This document shows positions 7,421-16,069 of a stretch of DNA of 64,000 nt, one piece after another. Positions within the stretch are counted from its first letter, which is position 1, and each line of letters opens with the position of its first letter. The notes beneath the pieces were generated by a model. That model saw only the letters and a list, made by a program, of their open reading frames with translations, did no database searches and was not told the DNA's origin. A program made the position numbers and the translations under genes. This DNA comes from JANQEU01 sp965601455 (GTDB lineage Bacteria; Bacteroidota; Bacteroidia; Cytophagales; Cyclobacteriaceae). The DNA lies in NCBI GenBank assembly GCA_965601455.1, contig OZ271831.1, positions 2,542,001 to 2,606,000 of the forward strand. Reading direction: 5' to 3'.

Positions 7421-10400
7421 GTATTGGAATTGCCATTCTTTCTTTTCGTTCCGGTATGGAACCCTCTCTATCCGTGACCTTTTTGATGAAGCGGCCAGAA
7501 ACGGTGTCAGAAAACTGTTCCTAACCGACATAAACAATACCTCCGGTTACATAGAATTGCTTCGAATCGCTCGGGAAAGACGATCCGAATGGGCACTTGA
7601 TATTGCCCTGGGCATTGAATTTCGCCAGGATTCAGAGCTACTTTATATTGGTCTGGCCCGAAATAATAACGGTTTTGAGCAACTTAACCGATACCTCTCC
7701 TTCCGAAATCGTACCAAACAAACTTTGCAACAACGGGCCCCAGAACTGGATGATGCCTTCTTTATATACCCTACATCAAATATTCCAGATCATTTGCGCG
7801 ATAATGAATACGTTGGCATCAGAAGTCATGAAATTTCCAGAATAGTTGGTCATTCCATCCAAACCCCAACTAAGAAACTAGTTGCCTGGCAGCCAGTTAC
7901 CTTCAAGGACAAGCCAGGTTATAATCTTCATCGACTTTTCCGGGCAATCGACAACAATACTATTCTCAGCAAACTCTCACCCGGCGAACAAGCCCATCCT
8001 TCCGAGATGATGACCAATCTAAACCTGGTAAAGAAACCGTTCGAGCAATACCCGGAATTGATCAAAAATGCAGAATTGCTTACCGAGCAGTGTTCGATTG
8101 AATTTGAGCTTGGCACAGATAAAAACAAAAGGTATTTCTACGGATCAAAATCACAGGACCAGGAAGCTCTCTTCTCAATAGCGCGTGAGGGTTTTGAATA
8201 TCGTTATGGACAGCTTGCGAATTCCATCCATAAGGAGCGTTTCGATCGGGAAATGAATGTCATCAAGAAGAAAAACTTTGAAGCTTACTACCTGATTGCT
8301 CATGACATTATCCGATATGCTGATAGAAAGGGTTATGCCCATGTCGGAAGAGGTAGCGGTGCTAACAGCGTAATTGCCTACTGCCTTGGAATTACGGATG
8401 TGGACCCCATTGAATTAGATCTCTATTTCGAACGCTTTCTGAATACGGAGCGTACATCCCCACCCGATTTTGATATCGACTTCTCATGGAGAGATCGGGA
8501 AGATGTAACCCAATATATTTTTGACCGCTTTCAGGAGAAGCATGTTGCATTACTGGGTACACATGCTACCTATCAGGGTAAATCACCGATTCGTGAATTA
8601 GGAAAAGTCATGGGTCTGCCCAAAGAAGAAATTGACCGGATAATCAAATATCCAAACGAACCTTCTGACCGGGACGAAATCATTCGACTGATCTTCCGAT
8701 ATGCGCAACGCATGAAAGACGTTCCCAATCACCTGTCTGTGCATGCTGGAGGCGTTTTGATCACTGAAAAACCCATCCATGCTTTCACAGCGACTGATGT
8801 GCCACCTAAGGGATTTCCTGTGGCTCATTTCGAAATGCACAATGCCGAAGATATGGGCATTTTTAAGTTCGATATTCTGAGTCAGCGTGGACTTGGACAT
8901 ATCAAAGATGCCAGGGAAATTATTGAGAAAAATCAGAAAATATCCATCCGAACCGATGAGTTCGATAAGTATAAAAGAGATCCACTGATCAAAAACCTCC
9001 TGGTCAAGGGAAACTGTATGGGCTGCTTTTATGTCGAGTCACCTGCCATGCGAATGCTACTAGGTAAGCTGGGATGCGAAGACTATCTGACGTTGGTAGC
9101 TGCCAGCTCTATTATCCGGCCGGGAGTTGCCAGGTCCGGAATGATGCGAGCCTATATTGAACGGCATCATGCCGTCATGAACGGGGGTACCTATGCATCG
9201 ATCCATCCTAAAATGGATGAGATCATGCACGATACCTACGGAGTTATGGTCTACCAGGAAGATGTGATCAAAGTGGCTCACCATTTTGCAGGGTTGACAT
9301 TGACCCAGGCTGACGTACTTCGCCGCGGAATGTCAGGCAAATACCGATCGAGAAAAGAATTTCAAGCGGTGCGCGATCAATTCTTTGAAAACTGTGAGAA
9401 GAAAGGGTACCCAAAAGCCGTTACTGACCGGGTCTGGTTTGAGATTGAGAGTTTTGCCGGCTATTCATTTGCAAAAGGTCATTCAGCCTCCTATGCTGTT
9501 GAAAGCTACCAGAGTCTTTATCTGAAGGCTCATTATCCATTGGAGTTTATGGTGGCAGTGATCAACAATTTTGGTGGATTCTACCGTACAGAGTTTTACT
9601 TTCACGAAGCCAGAATGTGGGGAGCCTCGATCGAAGCTCCTTGTGTCAACCACAGCGACTATTACACCAACATATTTGGTAAATCAATCTTTATCGGCTT
9701 CATTCATTTAAAAGAGCTTGAGCAGAAAGTCGCCCAACTCATTGTAGATGAACGAATTCAGGGTGGTATCTACAAGGGACTGGATAACTTCATTCGACGC
9801 GTCCCTATTGGTGTAGAACAAATCCGTATACTCATCCGAATCGGAGCTTTTCGGTTTACAGGAAAATCAAAAAAAGAATTACTCTGGCAGGTCCAATTAT
9901 ACTTTGGTAAAAAGACTGCTAAACAATACATCGGAGCTGATCTCTTTGATGAGGAGCCGGAGTCGTTTCAGCTTCCACCCCTGCAGCAACATCCGCATGA
10001 AGATGCATTCGATGAAATGGAGCTCCTGGGATTTCCGTTGTGTGACCCCTTCCTTCTTCTTAAAGACAAGGACCAGGGGAACTCATTCGCTTCTGAACTG
10101 AAAGCGAAAATCGGGAGGCGTGTCAATATGATTGGTTACCTGGTGACAACCAAAGACACAAGTACAAAAAATGGTGATCGTATGCACTTTGGCACCTTCT
10201 ACGACAAGGAGGGCAATGTATTCGATACCGTTCATTTTCCCCCGGTCGCTAAGCGATTCCCCTTAAGAGGTGCAGGTTTTTATCGATTAATCGGAAAGGT
10301 AGTTGAGGATTTTGGTTACCCCATGGTAGAAGTCGAAGCGATGTACCGATTGGCTATGATTGAAAAATACCCTGAAGAAAGCATATTAGCTGCTCAGTCT

Positions 10401-10427
10401 CCCAAATTAATACCCGGACAGGCTTAA
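7419..10427 (+). CDS. Short DnaE-family DNA polymerase III alpha subunit (DnaE2/ImuC-like)
   Basis: 1002 residues, shorter than a replicative DnaE (about 1150-1450) and like the second, damage-tolerance DnaE of Bacteroidota. The start is forced to be TTG at 7419: an in-frame TAA lies at 7404, no ATG or GTG intervenes, and the family N-terminus begins here. The PHP domain (1-240) is degenerate: the metal-binding H-x-H reads NCH. The polymerase is intact, with GRGSGANS (310-317), PDFDID with catalytic Asp350 and Asp352, and KFDIL with Asp485. A helix-hairpin-helix region (about 780-830) and an OB-fold (about 890-970) follow. Error-prone translesion synthesis is inferred; no ImuB/DinB or LexA gene is adjacent. 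Its stop overlaps that of prc by 4 bases. Confidence 0.85.
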   Translation: MYWNCHSFFSFRYGTLSIRDLFDEAARNGVRKLFLTDINNTSGYIELLRIARERRSEWALDIALGIEFRQDSELLYIGLARNNNGFEQLNRYLSFRNRTKQTLQQRAPELDDAFFIYPTSNIPDHLRDNEYVGIRSHEISRIVGHSIQTPTKKLVAWQPVTFKDKPGYNLHRLFRAIDNNTILSKLSPGEQAHPSEMMTNLNLVKKPFEQYPELIKNAELLTEQCSIEFELGTDKNKRYFYGSKSQDQEALFSIAREGFEYRYGQLANSIHKERFDREMNVIKKKNFEAYYLIAHDIIRYADRKGYAHVGRGSGANSVIAYCLGITDVDPIELDLYFERFLNTERTSPPDFDIDFSWRDREDVTQYIFDRFQEKHVALLGTHATYQGKSPIRELGKVMGLPKEEIDRIIKYPNEPSDRDEIIRLIFRYAQRMKDVPNHLSVHAGGVLITEKPIHAFTATDVPPKGFPVAHFEMHNAEDMGIFKFDILSQRGLGHIKDAREIIEKNQKISIRTDEFDKYKRDPLIKNLLVKGNCMGCFYVESPAMRMLLGKLGCEDYLTLVAASSIIRPGVARSGMMRAYIERHHAVMNGGTYASIHPKMDEIMHDTYGVMVYQEDVIKVAHHFAGLTLTQADVLRRGMSGKYRSRKEFQAVRDQFFENCEKKGYPKAVTDRVWFEIESFAGYSFAKGHSASYAVESYQSLYLKAHYPLEFMVAVINNFGGFYRTEFYFHEARMWGASIEAPCVNHSDYYTNIFGKSIFIGFIHLKELEQKVAQLIVDERIQGGIYKGLDNFIRRVPIGVEQIRILIRIGAFRFTGKSKKELLWQVQLYFGKKTAKQYIGADLFDEEPESFQLPPLQQHPHEDAFDEMELLGFPLCDPFLLLKDKDQGNSFASELKAKIGRRVNMIGYLVTTKDTSTKNGDRMHFGTFYDKEGNVFDTVHFPPVAKRFPLRGAGFYRLIGKVVEDFGYPMVEVEAMYRLAMIEKYPEESILAAQSPKLIPGQA

Positions 10428-12532
10428 CCTATATCGATCTTTACCAGGCGAGCCAGTGTTCGAAGACCCTCCCGCATGTACGGATCGTCCTCCAATTTTT
10501 TCTTAAACTCATCACTCGTAATTACTTCACTTTCAGGTAACTCCACTGACATATCAGACTCATCACTTGTTTCACTTGCGGACCGCCGAGCTTCAAGGTT
10601 GAGTGATAGCTTAGTATCAAGGTTCTTCTCTTTAGCTTCATCTATCCTGTCCACTAACTCCTTCAATACTTGATCATTGCTTAAGTCATCAAGGTACAGG
10701 TCGTAGAGATGATCGATCATATCATCTGATATTTGGTTCGTTGGGGAAAAGTTAGCACTGGCGATTTCATCCCAGGGCAGAGCATTCTCTCTACTGCTTT
10801 CTCCAACAGCATCAGCCTCGAATGGTGATGGGAACATAATATCGGGCACCACACCTACCCGCTGCGTACTACTACCGGTAGCACGGTAGAATTTTGCCAA
10901 GGTCATCTTCACCTGCCCCATTCGTATATCACCTGATTGTATTCCATTCCTGATGGTAATTAATTCAGTCGCATCTTTATTCGATGATTTCCGAAAAGCG
11001 GCTAATCGATTAAGGTAATTCACAACCGGACGATCAAGATTAATCAGGTTCTGTACTGTTCCTTTTCCAAATGTGTTTTCACCTAAAATGACACCCCTTT
11101 TGTAATCCTGGATCGCTCCTGAAAAGATTTCAGAAGCTGAAGCACTGTAACGATTGGTCATGACCGCGAGTGGTCCACCATAATAAACCAGATTGCCATC
11201 ATCATCATTTAGAGCTTCCACGGATTGATCCATATTTCTAACCTGGACGACAGGTCCCTTCGGAATGAACAATCCGGTTAAATCTATGGCCTCCTGGAGC
11301 GAGCCTCCCCCATTGTATCGCAGGTCGATCATTAAGCCGTCCATTCCCTGCCCCTCCAATTCGGTAATTAATTTTTTTACATCCCGGGTAGTACTTCGAT
11401 AGTCCTTAACCCCTTTATTTCGATCCTCAAAGTTGATGTAGAAACTGGGGACAGTAATAATACCCAAATTGTACGTCTCATTATTGTGGGTGATTGGGAT
11501 CATTTCGGCTTTGGCTGCCTCATCTTCCAGTTTGATTTTTTCCCTTACCAAACGAATCGTATCCGGTAAAGCATTAATGTCTCCCTTTTTATAAATCTGT
11601 AGCCTTACCACCGTACCTTTCTCGCCACGGATCAGGCTAACCACCTCCTGTAATCGCCAACCGATGACGTCTTCGAATTCACTGTCATCACCCTGAGCTA
11701 CACCGATGATCTTATCGTCTTTGTGAAGTTGCTTACTCTTGTAGGCTGGACCACCGGGGACGATCTCATTGACCACCGTGTAATCAAGCTGTTGGGTAAG
11801 GCGAGCCCCGATACCTTCGAGTGATAAGCTCATGTCGATTTGGAAATCCTCCGAACCGAATGGAGAGAGATAATTGGTATGTGGATCAAACGCCGTTGTC
11901 AACGAGTTCACGTATGATTGAAAAACGTCTTCACTATCGTATTGCGTCACCAGCTTCTGACTTTGTTGGTACCGGGTAGATAAGGAATTCACAATATCCT
12001 CCCATTCTTTGCCGGCAATCTTGTAAGGAATAGTCTGGTTCTTAAGGATTAGTCTCCATTTCTCGTCAAGTTCATCTCTTGAGTTGGCCCATTCAGCTTT
12101 ATCAAAATCCGTTTCGTAGTATTCTTCTTTCGTGTAATCAAATTCCTCATTAAGCAAGTCATCAATCCTATCATATCTTTCTAAAGCCCGTTCCCGGTAA
12201 ATGGAGAAAATCTGGTAAGCCACGTCCAGATTACTTTGGCGAAAATCTTCATCCAGTTTAAAACGATATTTTTCGAAGTAGTCCACATCTGCTTTTAGAA
12301 AATATGATTTTGATGGATCAAGGGAAGAAAGGTAGTTGTCGTATATCACTGAAGACAATGAATCAGAAAGAGGCAATTTCCTGTAATGGTATTGTTCCAG
12401 TAGATTCAAAGTGACAAACAAAGCTTGTGGATGTTCTGGCTTGGGAGCCAGTTCCGGCAAATCCTGTCCTTTCAACGGTACCAACAGAAGGATACCGATC
12501 ACCGCAATTGCGGACTTCATAATTTTTCTCAT
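10424..12532 (-). CDS. prc: Tail-specific (C-terminal processing) protease Prc, S41 family
   Basis: 702 residues from the ATG at 12532; the open frame reaches a TTG at 12574, but MRKIMKSAIAVIGILLLVPLKGQ makes the better signal peptide. It is a periplasmic serine protease trimming proteins at nonpolar C-termini. The order is a helical N-terminal domain (about 30-225), PDZ domain (about 232-320), S41 catalytic domain with NRYSASASEIFSGA (nucleophile Ser465) and GENTFGKGTVQ (Lys490), 25 residues apart as in E. coli Prc, and a charged C-terminal domain. DLRYNGGGSLQEA is the conserved oxyanion-side loop. It is convergent with the dnaE-like gene and shares a TTAA double stop at 10424-10427. Confidence 0.93.
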   Translation of the reverse strand: MRKIMKSAIAVIGILLLVPLKGQDLPELAPKPEHPQALFVTLNLLEQYHYRKLPLSDSLSSVIYDNYLSSLDPSKSYFLKADVDYFEKYRFKLDEDFRQSNLDVAYQIFSIYRERALERYDRIDDLLNEEFDYTKEEYYETDFDKAEWANSRDELDEKWRLILKNQTIPYKIAGKEWEDIVNSLSTRYQQSQKLVTQYDSEDVFQSYVNSLTTAFDPHTNYLSPFGSEDFQIDMSLSLEGIGARLTQQLDYTVVNEIVPGGPAYKSKQLHKDDKIIGVAQGDDSEFEDVIGWRLQEVVSLIRGEKGTVVRLQIYKKGDINALPDTIRLVREKIKLEDEAAKAEMIPITHNNETYNLGIITVPSFYINFEDRNKGVKDYRSTTRDVKKLITELEGQGMDGLMIDLRYNGGGSLQEAIDLTGLFIPKGPVVQVRNMDQSVEALNDDDGNLVYYGGPLAVMTNRYSASASEIFSGAIQDYKRGVILGENTFGKGTVQNLINLDRPVVNYLNRLAAFRKSSNKDATELITIRNGIQSGDIRMGQVKMTLAKFYRATGSSTQRVGVVPDIMFPSPFEADAVGESSRENALPWDEIASANFSPTNQISDDMIDHLYDLYLDDLSNDQVLKELVDRIDEAKEKNLDTKLSLNLEARRSASETSDESDMSVELPESEVITSDEFKKKLEDDPYMREGLRTLARLVKIDIG

Positions 12533-12645
12533 CCCTATCTTAATCAAATCAGGCATTTGCCGTGTGGCAAACAATAAATATAGTTTATTAACGCCAAAAA
12601 AGGTGTCCTACTCCTTAAACTGAAAAAAGAACAAAATAGATTCAT

Positions 12646-13608
12646 TCATTTCCTGTGTTCCCATACTAATGCTGCAGCACCGAGGATGGCTGCATTCTTA
12701 TCCATCATTCCCGACGGTTGCAGTCGAACCTTTCCTTTGTAAAAAGGTAACAGGTATTGGTCCAGGTATTTTTCGGTAGGTTCAAAAATCCAGTAACCGG
12801 ATTTGGCCAGACCTCCCAATAGAAAAATCACTTCAGGATGGCTAAAAGCTACAAAATTGGCCAATTGTTTACCTAATATTTCTCCTGTCATACGAAATGC
12901 TTCCCGAGCAATAACATCTCCTTTTTCGGCTGCTTTTGTAATTATTTCACCATGTAAATCACGAAACGAGTAGTTTCTAAGTTCACTATCTTCCAGCGAA
13001 TCAGCTAACAGATAAAAAACATTTCTTTTGATACCTGTTGAAGAGACATACGCTTCAAGGCAGCCTCGACGGCCAGTTCCACATTTTCTTCCGCCCTCTT
13101 CTATCAGGACATGCCCCAATTCACCGGCCTGAGCATCATGACCATATATTAGCTGACCATTGGAAACGATCCCACTTCCTAAACCAGTACCCAAGGTGAT
13201 GACCATGAAGTTCTTCATTCCTTTGGCTTCACCGTAAACCATTTCCCCAATAGCTGCTGCATTGGCATCATTGGTGATGTATATTGGATGGGTAGGATAA
13301 TGCCTCGAAAACTTATTGACAAAAGGGACAACCCCTTTCCAGGATAAGTTAGCAGCATGTTCTATTGTACCTCTATAATAATTGGCATTTGGGGCTCCTA
13401 TGCCAATTCCGACTATTTCATGCTCCGTTTTAACCTGTGATGACAGATAGTCAATCTTACTTTTCAGCTCAACCAGGTAGTTGTCAAATTCAGGAAAATC
13501 GGTCGTTGGAAAATCAAGACTTCCAAACATATTTCCATCCAAATCAACTAATCCCACTTTGGTAAGTGTGCCGCCAATATCTATACCTGCTGCCAAATGT
13601 TTAGCCAT
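12646..13608 (-). CDS. ROK-family sugar kinase (glucokinase-like)
   Basis: 320 residues. ROK proteins of this type phosphorylate glucose or related sugars with ATP in the cytoplasm. Seen: N-terminal phosphate loop GIDIGGTLTKVG (8-19), catalytic Asp114 in ITNDANAA, GTGLGSGI (140-147), and the zinc site GELGH...KCGTGRRGCLE. There is no DNA-binding N-terminal domain, so this is a kinase, not a repressor. The zinc site is altered: His166, Cys176 and Cys183 are present, but the middle Cys of the usual C-x-C is Thr178. The SemiSWEET sugar transporter lies 114 bases upstream on the same strand, so the pair may import and trap a sugar. Confidence 0.85.
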   Translation of the reverse strand: MAKHLAAGIDIGGTLTKVGLVDLDGNMFGSLDFPTTDFPEFDNYLVELKSKIDYLSSQVKTEHEIVGIGIGAPNANYYRGTIEHAANLSWKGVVPFVNKFSRHYPTHPIYITNDANAAAIGEMVYGEAKGMKNFMVITLGTGLGSGIVSNGQLIYGHDAQAGELGHVLIEEGGRKCGTGRRGCLEAYVSSTGIKRNVFYLLADSLEDSELRNYSFRDLHGEIITKAAEKGDVIAREAFRMTGEILGKQLANFVAFSHPEVIFLLGGLAKSGYWIFEPTEKYLDQYLLPFYKGKVRLQPSGMMDKNAAILGAAALVWEHRK

Positions 13609-13722
13609 AGAAAAATATCTTCAGAAGTGAAGGATCTAGATTTTGGTCTAATTTAAAATCTTTTGGGCGATCTGACAGAACTTATCCGGCTTATCCGATC
13701 AATTTCCATATTTTATTGATTC

Positions 13723-13977
13723 TTATCCGTATCTGAGCTTAAAATACAATATGCTGGAAGCCAGAACTAAGGTTACTGAATTCGCGAGAATCATCGGAAA
13801 ACTTCCTATCAGTAATCCATAAAATAGCCATAATAGCAGTCCTAAGGCGAGAATCAAAAACATGGGTAAGGATAGGTCCTTGGCGGATCTCGTCTTCCAT
13901 GCTTTGATTGCCTGAGGTAAGAAGGCAAAAGTGGTACAAAAAGCTGCAAAGTAACCAATCAGTTCTATGTAATTCAT
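13723..13977 (-). CDS. SemiSWEET / PQ-loop sugar transporter
   Basis: 84 residues forming a single three-helix bundle: about residues 5-24 with the PQ motif (FLPQAIKAW, 19-27), 36-58 and 62-80. Bacterial SemiSWEETs are half-transporters that dimerise to move sugars such as sucrose or glucose down a gradient. The conserved TRSAKDLSLPMF loop after helix 1 is present. The gene is transcribed towards the ROK kinase, consistent with joint sugar uptake and phosphorylation. A longer overlapping frame in another phase (13739-13993) shows no such features and is spurious. Confidence 0.88.
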   Translation of the reverse strand: MNYIELIGYFAAFCTTFAFLPQAIKAWKTRSAKDLSLPMFLILALGLLLWLFYGLLIGSFPMILANSVTLVLASSILYFKLRYG

Positions 13978-14004
13978 TATATTGTCTATCCAAAATATGA
14001 AGCT

Positions 14005-14283
14005 ATGAAGAAATGGATGGTTATCACCAATGTTATCTGGTCAATTGTAGTTGTTTCCGTAATGATCTATGCTCAAAACCAATCGAGTGATGCCTTGGAA
14101 TATAAACTAAGAGCAGCTGAATTAGAAGCTGAAGCAAGACTTCAGGAAGAAAAGGCAATTAAAATGGCCACTCTGGCAAGGCAAGCTCAGGCAGAGGCGG
14201 AAAGGCAACAACAACTAGCTCAGGAAGAACGTGAACAGGCAGTAGAGAAACTCGAAGACTGTCTCAAAGGCAAGAAAAGGTAA
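14005..14283 (+). CDS. Small membrane-anchored coiled-coil protein
   Basis: 92 residues: one N-terminal hydrophobic segment (about 5-23, WMVITNVIWSIVVVSVMIYA) that may be an uncleaved anchor or signal peptide, then a continuous charged helix rich in Ala, Glu, Gln and Arg (about 30-85) with coiled-coil heptads, ending in KGKKR. No named family is recognised. It is divergent from the SemiSWEET gene (27 bases between starts) and convergent with the sigma-factor partner gene. A scaffold or accessory role in the membrane is only a guess. Confidence 0.55.
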   Translation: MKKWMVITNVIWSIVVVSVMIYAQNQSSDALEYKLRAAELEAEARLQEEKAIKMATLARQAQAEAERQQQLAQEEREQAVEKLEDCLKGKKR

Positions 14284-14295
14284 TAAGATTAAAGA

Positions 14296-14679
14296 TTATC
14301 CAACTCCTGACAAACCAGGCTTTCGAATCAACTTACCTTCCAGAAACTGAAAAATAGTAATCATTACACCAGCTGTCACCGCCCAATAGGTTAGATTCTG
14401 GAACTGCTTGATTCCATCCCACCCATAAACGTAGATCATCCCAACAACGAAGGAAACAAGAATCACCGAAATCCCAATTATACTTAAAAGCCAAAACACT
14501 CGATTTCTAGTAGACTCCTTCTTCTCAATGAGTCCAAGAACTTTATTTGAAAAATTAGTTGAAAGCTGGAATGAAGGTTCCTTCTCAAGCGCGTCAATTA
14601 ATTTCTCGTAGCCTCTTTTCTCATTCGGCGATTCTCCCGTATATCTTAGCTGATCTTCTATATTACCTGATCTTTTCAT
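14296..14679 (-). CDS. Two-TM membrane protein partnered with ECF sigma factor (possible anti-sigma factor)
   Basis: 127 residues: a cytoplasmic N-terminal region of about 60 residues (YEKLIDALEKEPSFQLSTNFSNKVLGLIEKK), then two hydrophobic segments (about 62-85 and 95-112) and a short basic tail. Its ATG follows the TGA of the ECF sigma gene by one base, so the two are almost certainly co-translated. Anti-sigma factors often have this layout: cytoplasmic sigma-binding part, membrane anchor, downstream position. I see no ZAS zinc motif (H-x3-C-x2-C), so the anti-sigma role rests on context. Confidence 0.6.
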   Translation of the reverse strand: MKRSGNIEDQLRYTGESPNEKRGYEKLIDALEKEPSFQLSTNFSNKVLGLIEKKESTRNRVFWLLSIIGISVILVSFVVGMIYVYGWDGIKQFQNLTYWAVTAGVMITIFQFLEGKLIRKPGLSGVG

Positions 14680-14680
14680 C

Positions 14681-15223
14681 TCAAACTATTTGTTCACGAT
14701 CGTTAATGGGTTGCATAATGTCCTTCAATTTCTTCCTCGCTCGAAAAAGGTAATTTTTCACAGTACCTTCAGGCATTCCGGTTACTTCGACAATTTCGGG
14801 ATAAGACATACCATCAAGATGATATAAAGTTAACACAGATTGATAAGTCACTGGCAATTTCATGACACAGGATTGAACATATAGTGAAAGGTCCTTCCGT
14901 TCGACAGAATCATCAAATGTGATCGAATCATGTTCCATGAGTTCATCTTTTTCTGGATTCCTTTTATTTTTCTTCAGAACATTAATTGCATGTCGATAAG
15001 AAATAGTGGCAATCCAGGTAGACAACTTTGAGTCAAAATTAAATTCTCCAAGTTTCTGATAAACTTTCATAAAAATATCCTGAGCAGCTTCCTCCCTATC
15101 AAGGTCATCATCCAATAGCCTAGCCACCATATGCTGCACGAGCCTCTGATGTCTCTTTATTAATTCACCAAAGGCCTGACTGTTTCCCTGAAGAATGGTC
15201 CGGACCAGCGCTTTATCGTCCAT
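14681..15223 (-). CDS. ECF-type RNA polymerase sigma factor
   Basis: 180 residues from the ATG at 15223; the frame extends to a TTG at 15238. Region 2 is clear: ELIKRHQRLVQHMVARLL, then DREEAAQDIFMKVYQKL and FDSKLSTWIATISYRHAINVLKK (core binding and -10 recognition). After an acidic linker, region 4 runs LPVTYQSVLTLYHLDGMSYPEIVEVTGMPEGTVKNYLFRARKKLK with its helix-turn-helix. It probably directs a stress or envelope regulon. The downstream membrane protein is the candidate anti-sigma factor, and a divergent small membrane protein gene starts 135 bases away and may be a target. Confidence 0.93.
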   Translation of the reverse strand: MDDKALVRTILQGNSQAFGELIKRHQRLVQHMVARLLDDDLDREEAAQDIFMKVYQKLGEFNFDSKLSTWIATISYRHAINVLKKNKRNPEKDELMEHDSITFDDSVERKDLSLYVQSCVMKLPVTYQSVLTLYHLDGMSYPEIVEVTGMPEGTVKNYLFRARKKLKDIMQPINDREQIV

Positions 15224-15358
15224 TTTGATAGTTGACAACGAAAGGTTTCCAGATGTTGCTTAAAACACGGAAAAAAATTAAGGTACAATTTTTTTCATAA
15301 GCCCTGCAACATTTTAATACTACCGGTACTCTAACGCAGAAACAGAAAATCAAATACT

Positions 15359-15709
15359 ATGGAAGAAGTTCTAGAACCCTTGGCAGTGTTGGTGCCGGTA
15401 TTCGGAAGCATCATCTTATTCGTCAAAATTTTGACGGATTACTATCTGCGAAAAAGAATGGTAGACAAAGGACTTGTCAATGAAAACGCGATAGAGTTGC
15501 TTAAAAAACATGATACACAAACCGGTAAGTATGGATCCTTGAAATGGGGACTATTAGTACTTTTTGGTGGTATTGGTCTGATTGTAATTAATTACCTCGA
15601 CTACAGACACGATAGCCCATTACCATTTGGCATGTTTGCCGTATTCCTATCCCTTGGATTCCTCATTTACTATTTCTACGTAAAAAGAGAAACAGATTCT
15701 CAGCAATAG
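15359..15709 (+). CDS. Small membrane protein, DUF6249-like
   Basis: 116 residues with three hydrophobic segments (about 8-26, 59-78, 88-107) and a short charged loop KRMVDKGLVNENAIELLKKH after the first. This resembles the DUF6249-type membrane proteins that often sit next to ECF sigma genes in Bacteroidota (from memory of the family). It is divergent from the sigma factor and 12 bases upstream of the TfoX-type gene, with which it probably forms a short operon. Biochemical function is unknown; participation in the same envelope-stress circuit is inferred from position. Confidence 0.6.
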   Translation: MEEVLEPLAVLVPVFGSIILFVKILTDYYLRKRMVDKGLVNENAIELLKKHDTQTGKYGSLKWGLLVLFGGIGLIVINYLDYRHDSPLPFGMFAVFLSLGFLIYYFYVKRETDSQQ

Positions 15710-15721
15710 TTAACTTAACGG

Positions 15722-16069
15722 ATGGCATTTGATGAAAACCTTGCTATCCGAATTGGTCAAAAACTCTCAGACCTTGGCATCGATTTTGAAGAAAAGAAAA
15801 TGTTCGGAGGTCTGAGTTTTTTGTTTCAGGGAAAAATGACCATTGGAATCATTAAAGATGATCTGGCGGTCCGGATTCTCTCACCCCATTATGAGGAAGA
15901 ACTAAGCTCCAATCCTCATACACGACCGATGGATTTCACTAAGAAACCCCTAAAAGAATTCCTCTACGTAAGTCCGGAGGGTTTTAGAAAGGAAAAGGAT
16001 CTTGAAAGATGGATTGGATTTGGCATGGAACATGCCAAATCCAAGTTAGGTCTTACTGAAAAACCCTGA
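15722..16069 (+). CDS. TfoX N-terminal-domain protein
   Basis: 115 residues matching the TfoX N-terminal domain: KKMFGGLSFLFQGKMTIGIIKDDLAVRIL (about 25-53), then RPMDFTKKPLKEFLYVSPEGF and a C-terminal helix DLERWIGFGMEHAKS. In Gammaproteobacteria TfoX/Sxy regulates competence; the stand-alone N-terminal domain found widely in other bacteria has no settled function. The start is an ATG 12 bases after the preceding stop. The last 17 bases overlap the end of the convergent GH16 gene. Confidence 0.8.
   Translation: MAFDENLAIRIGQKLSDLGIDFEEKKMFGGLSFLFQGKMTIGIIKDDLAVRILSPHYEEELSSNPHTRPMDFTKKPLKEFLYVSPEGFRKEKDLERWIGFGMEHAKSKLGLTEKP

Noticed and set aside
13682..13729. Three copies of TTATCCG between the ROK and SemiSWEET genes
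   Set aside because: Short, irregularly spaced, with one copy overlapping the SemiSWEET stop codon; likely chance.
13739..13993. 84-codon frame overlapping the SemiSWEET gene on the same strand
   Set aside because: The other frame contains the complete three-helix PQ-loop protein; this one has no coherent features.
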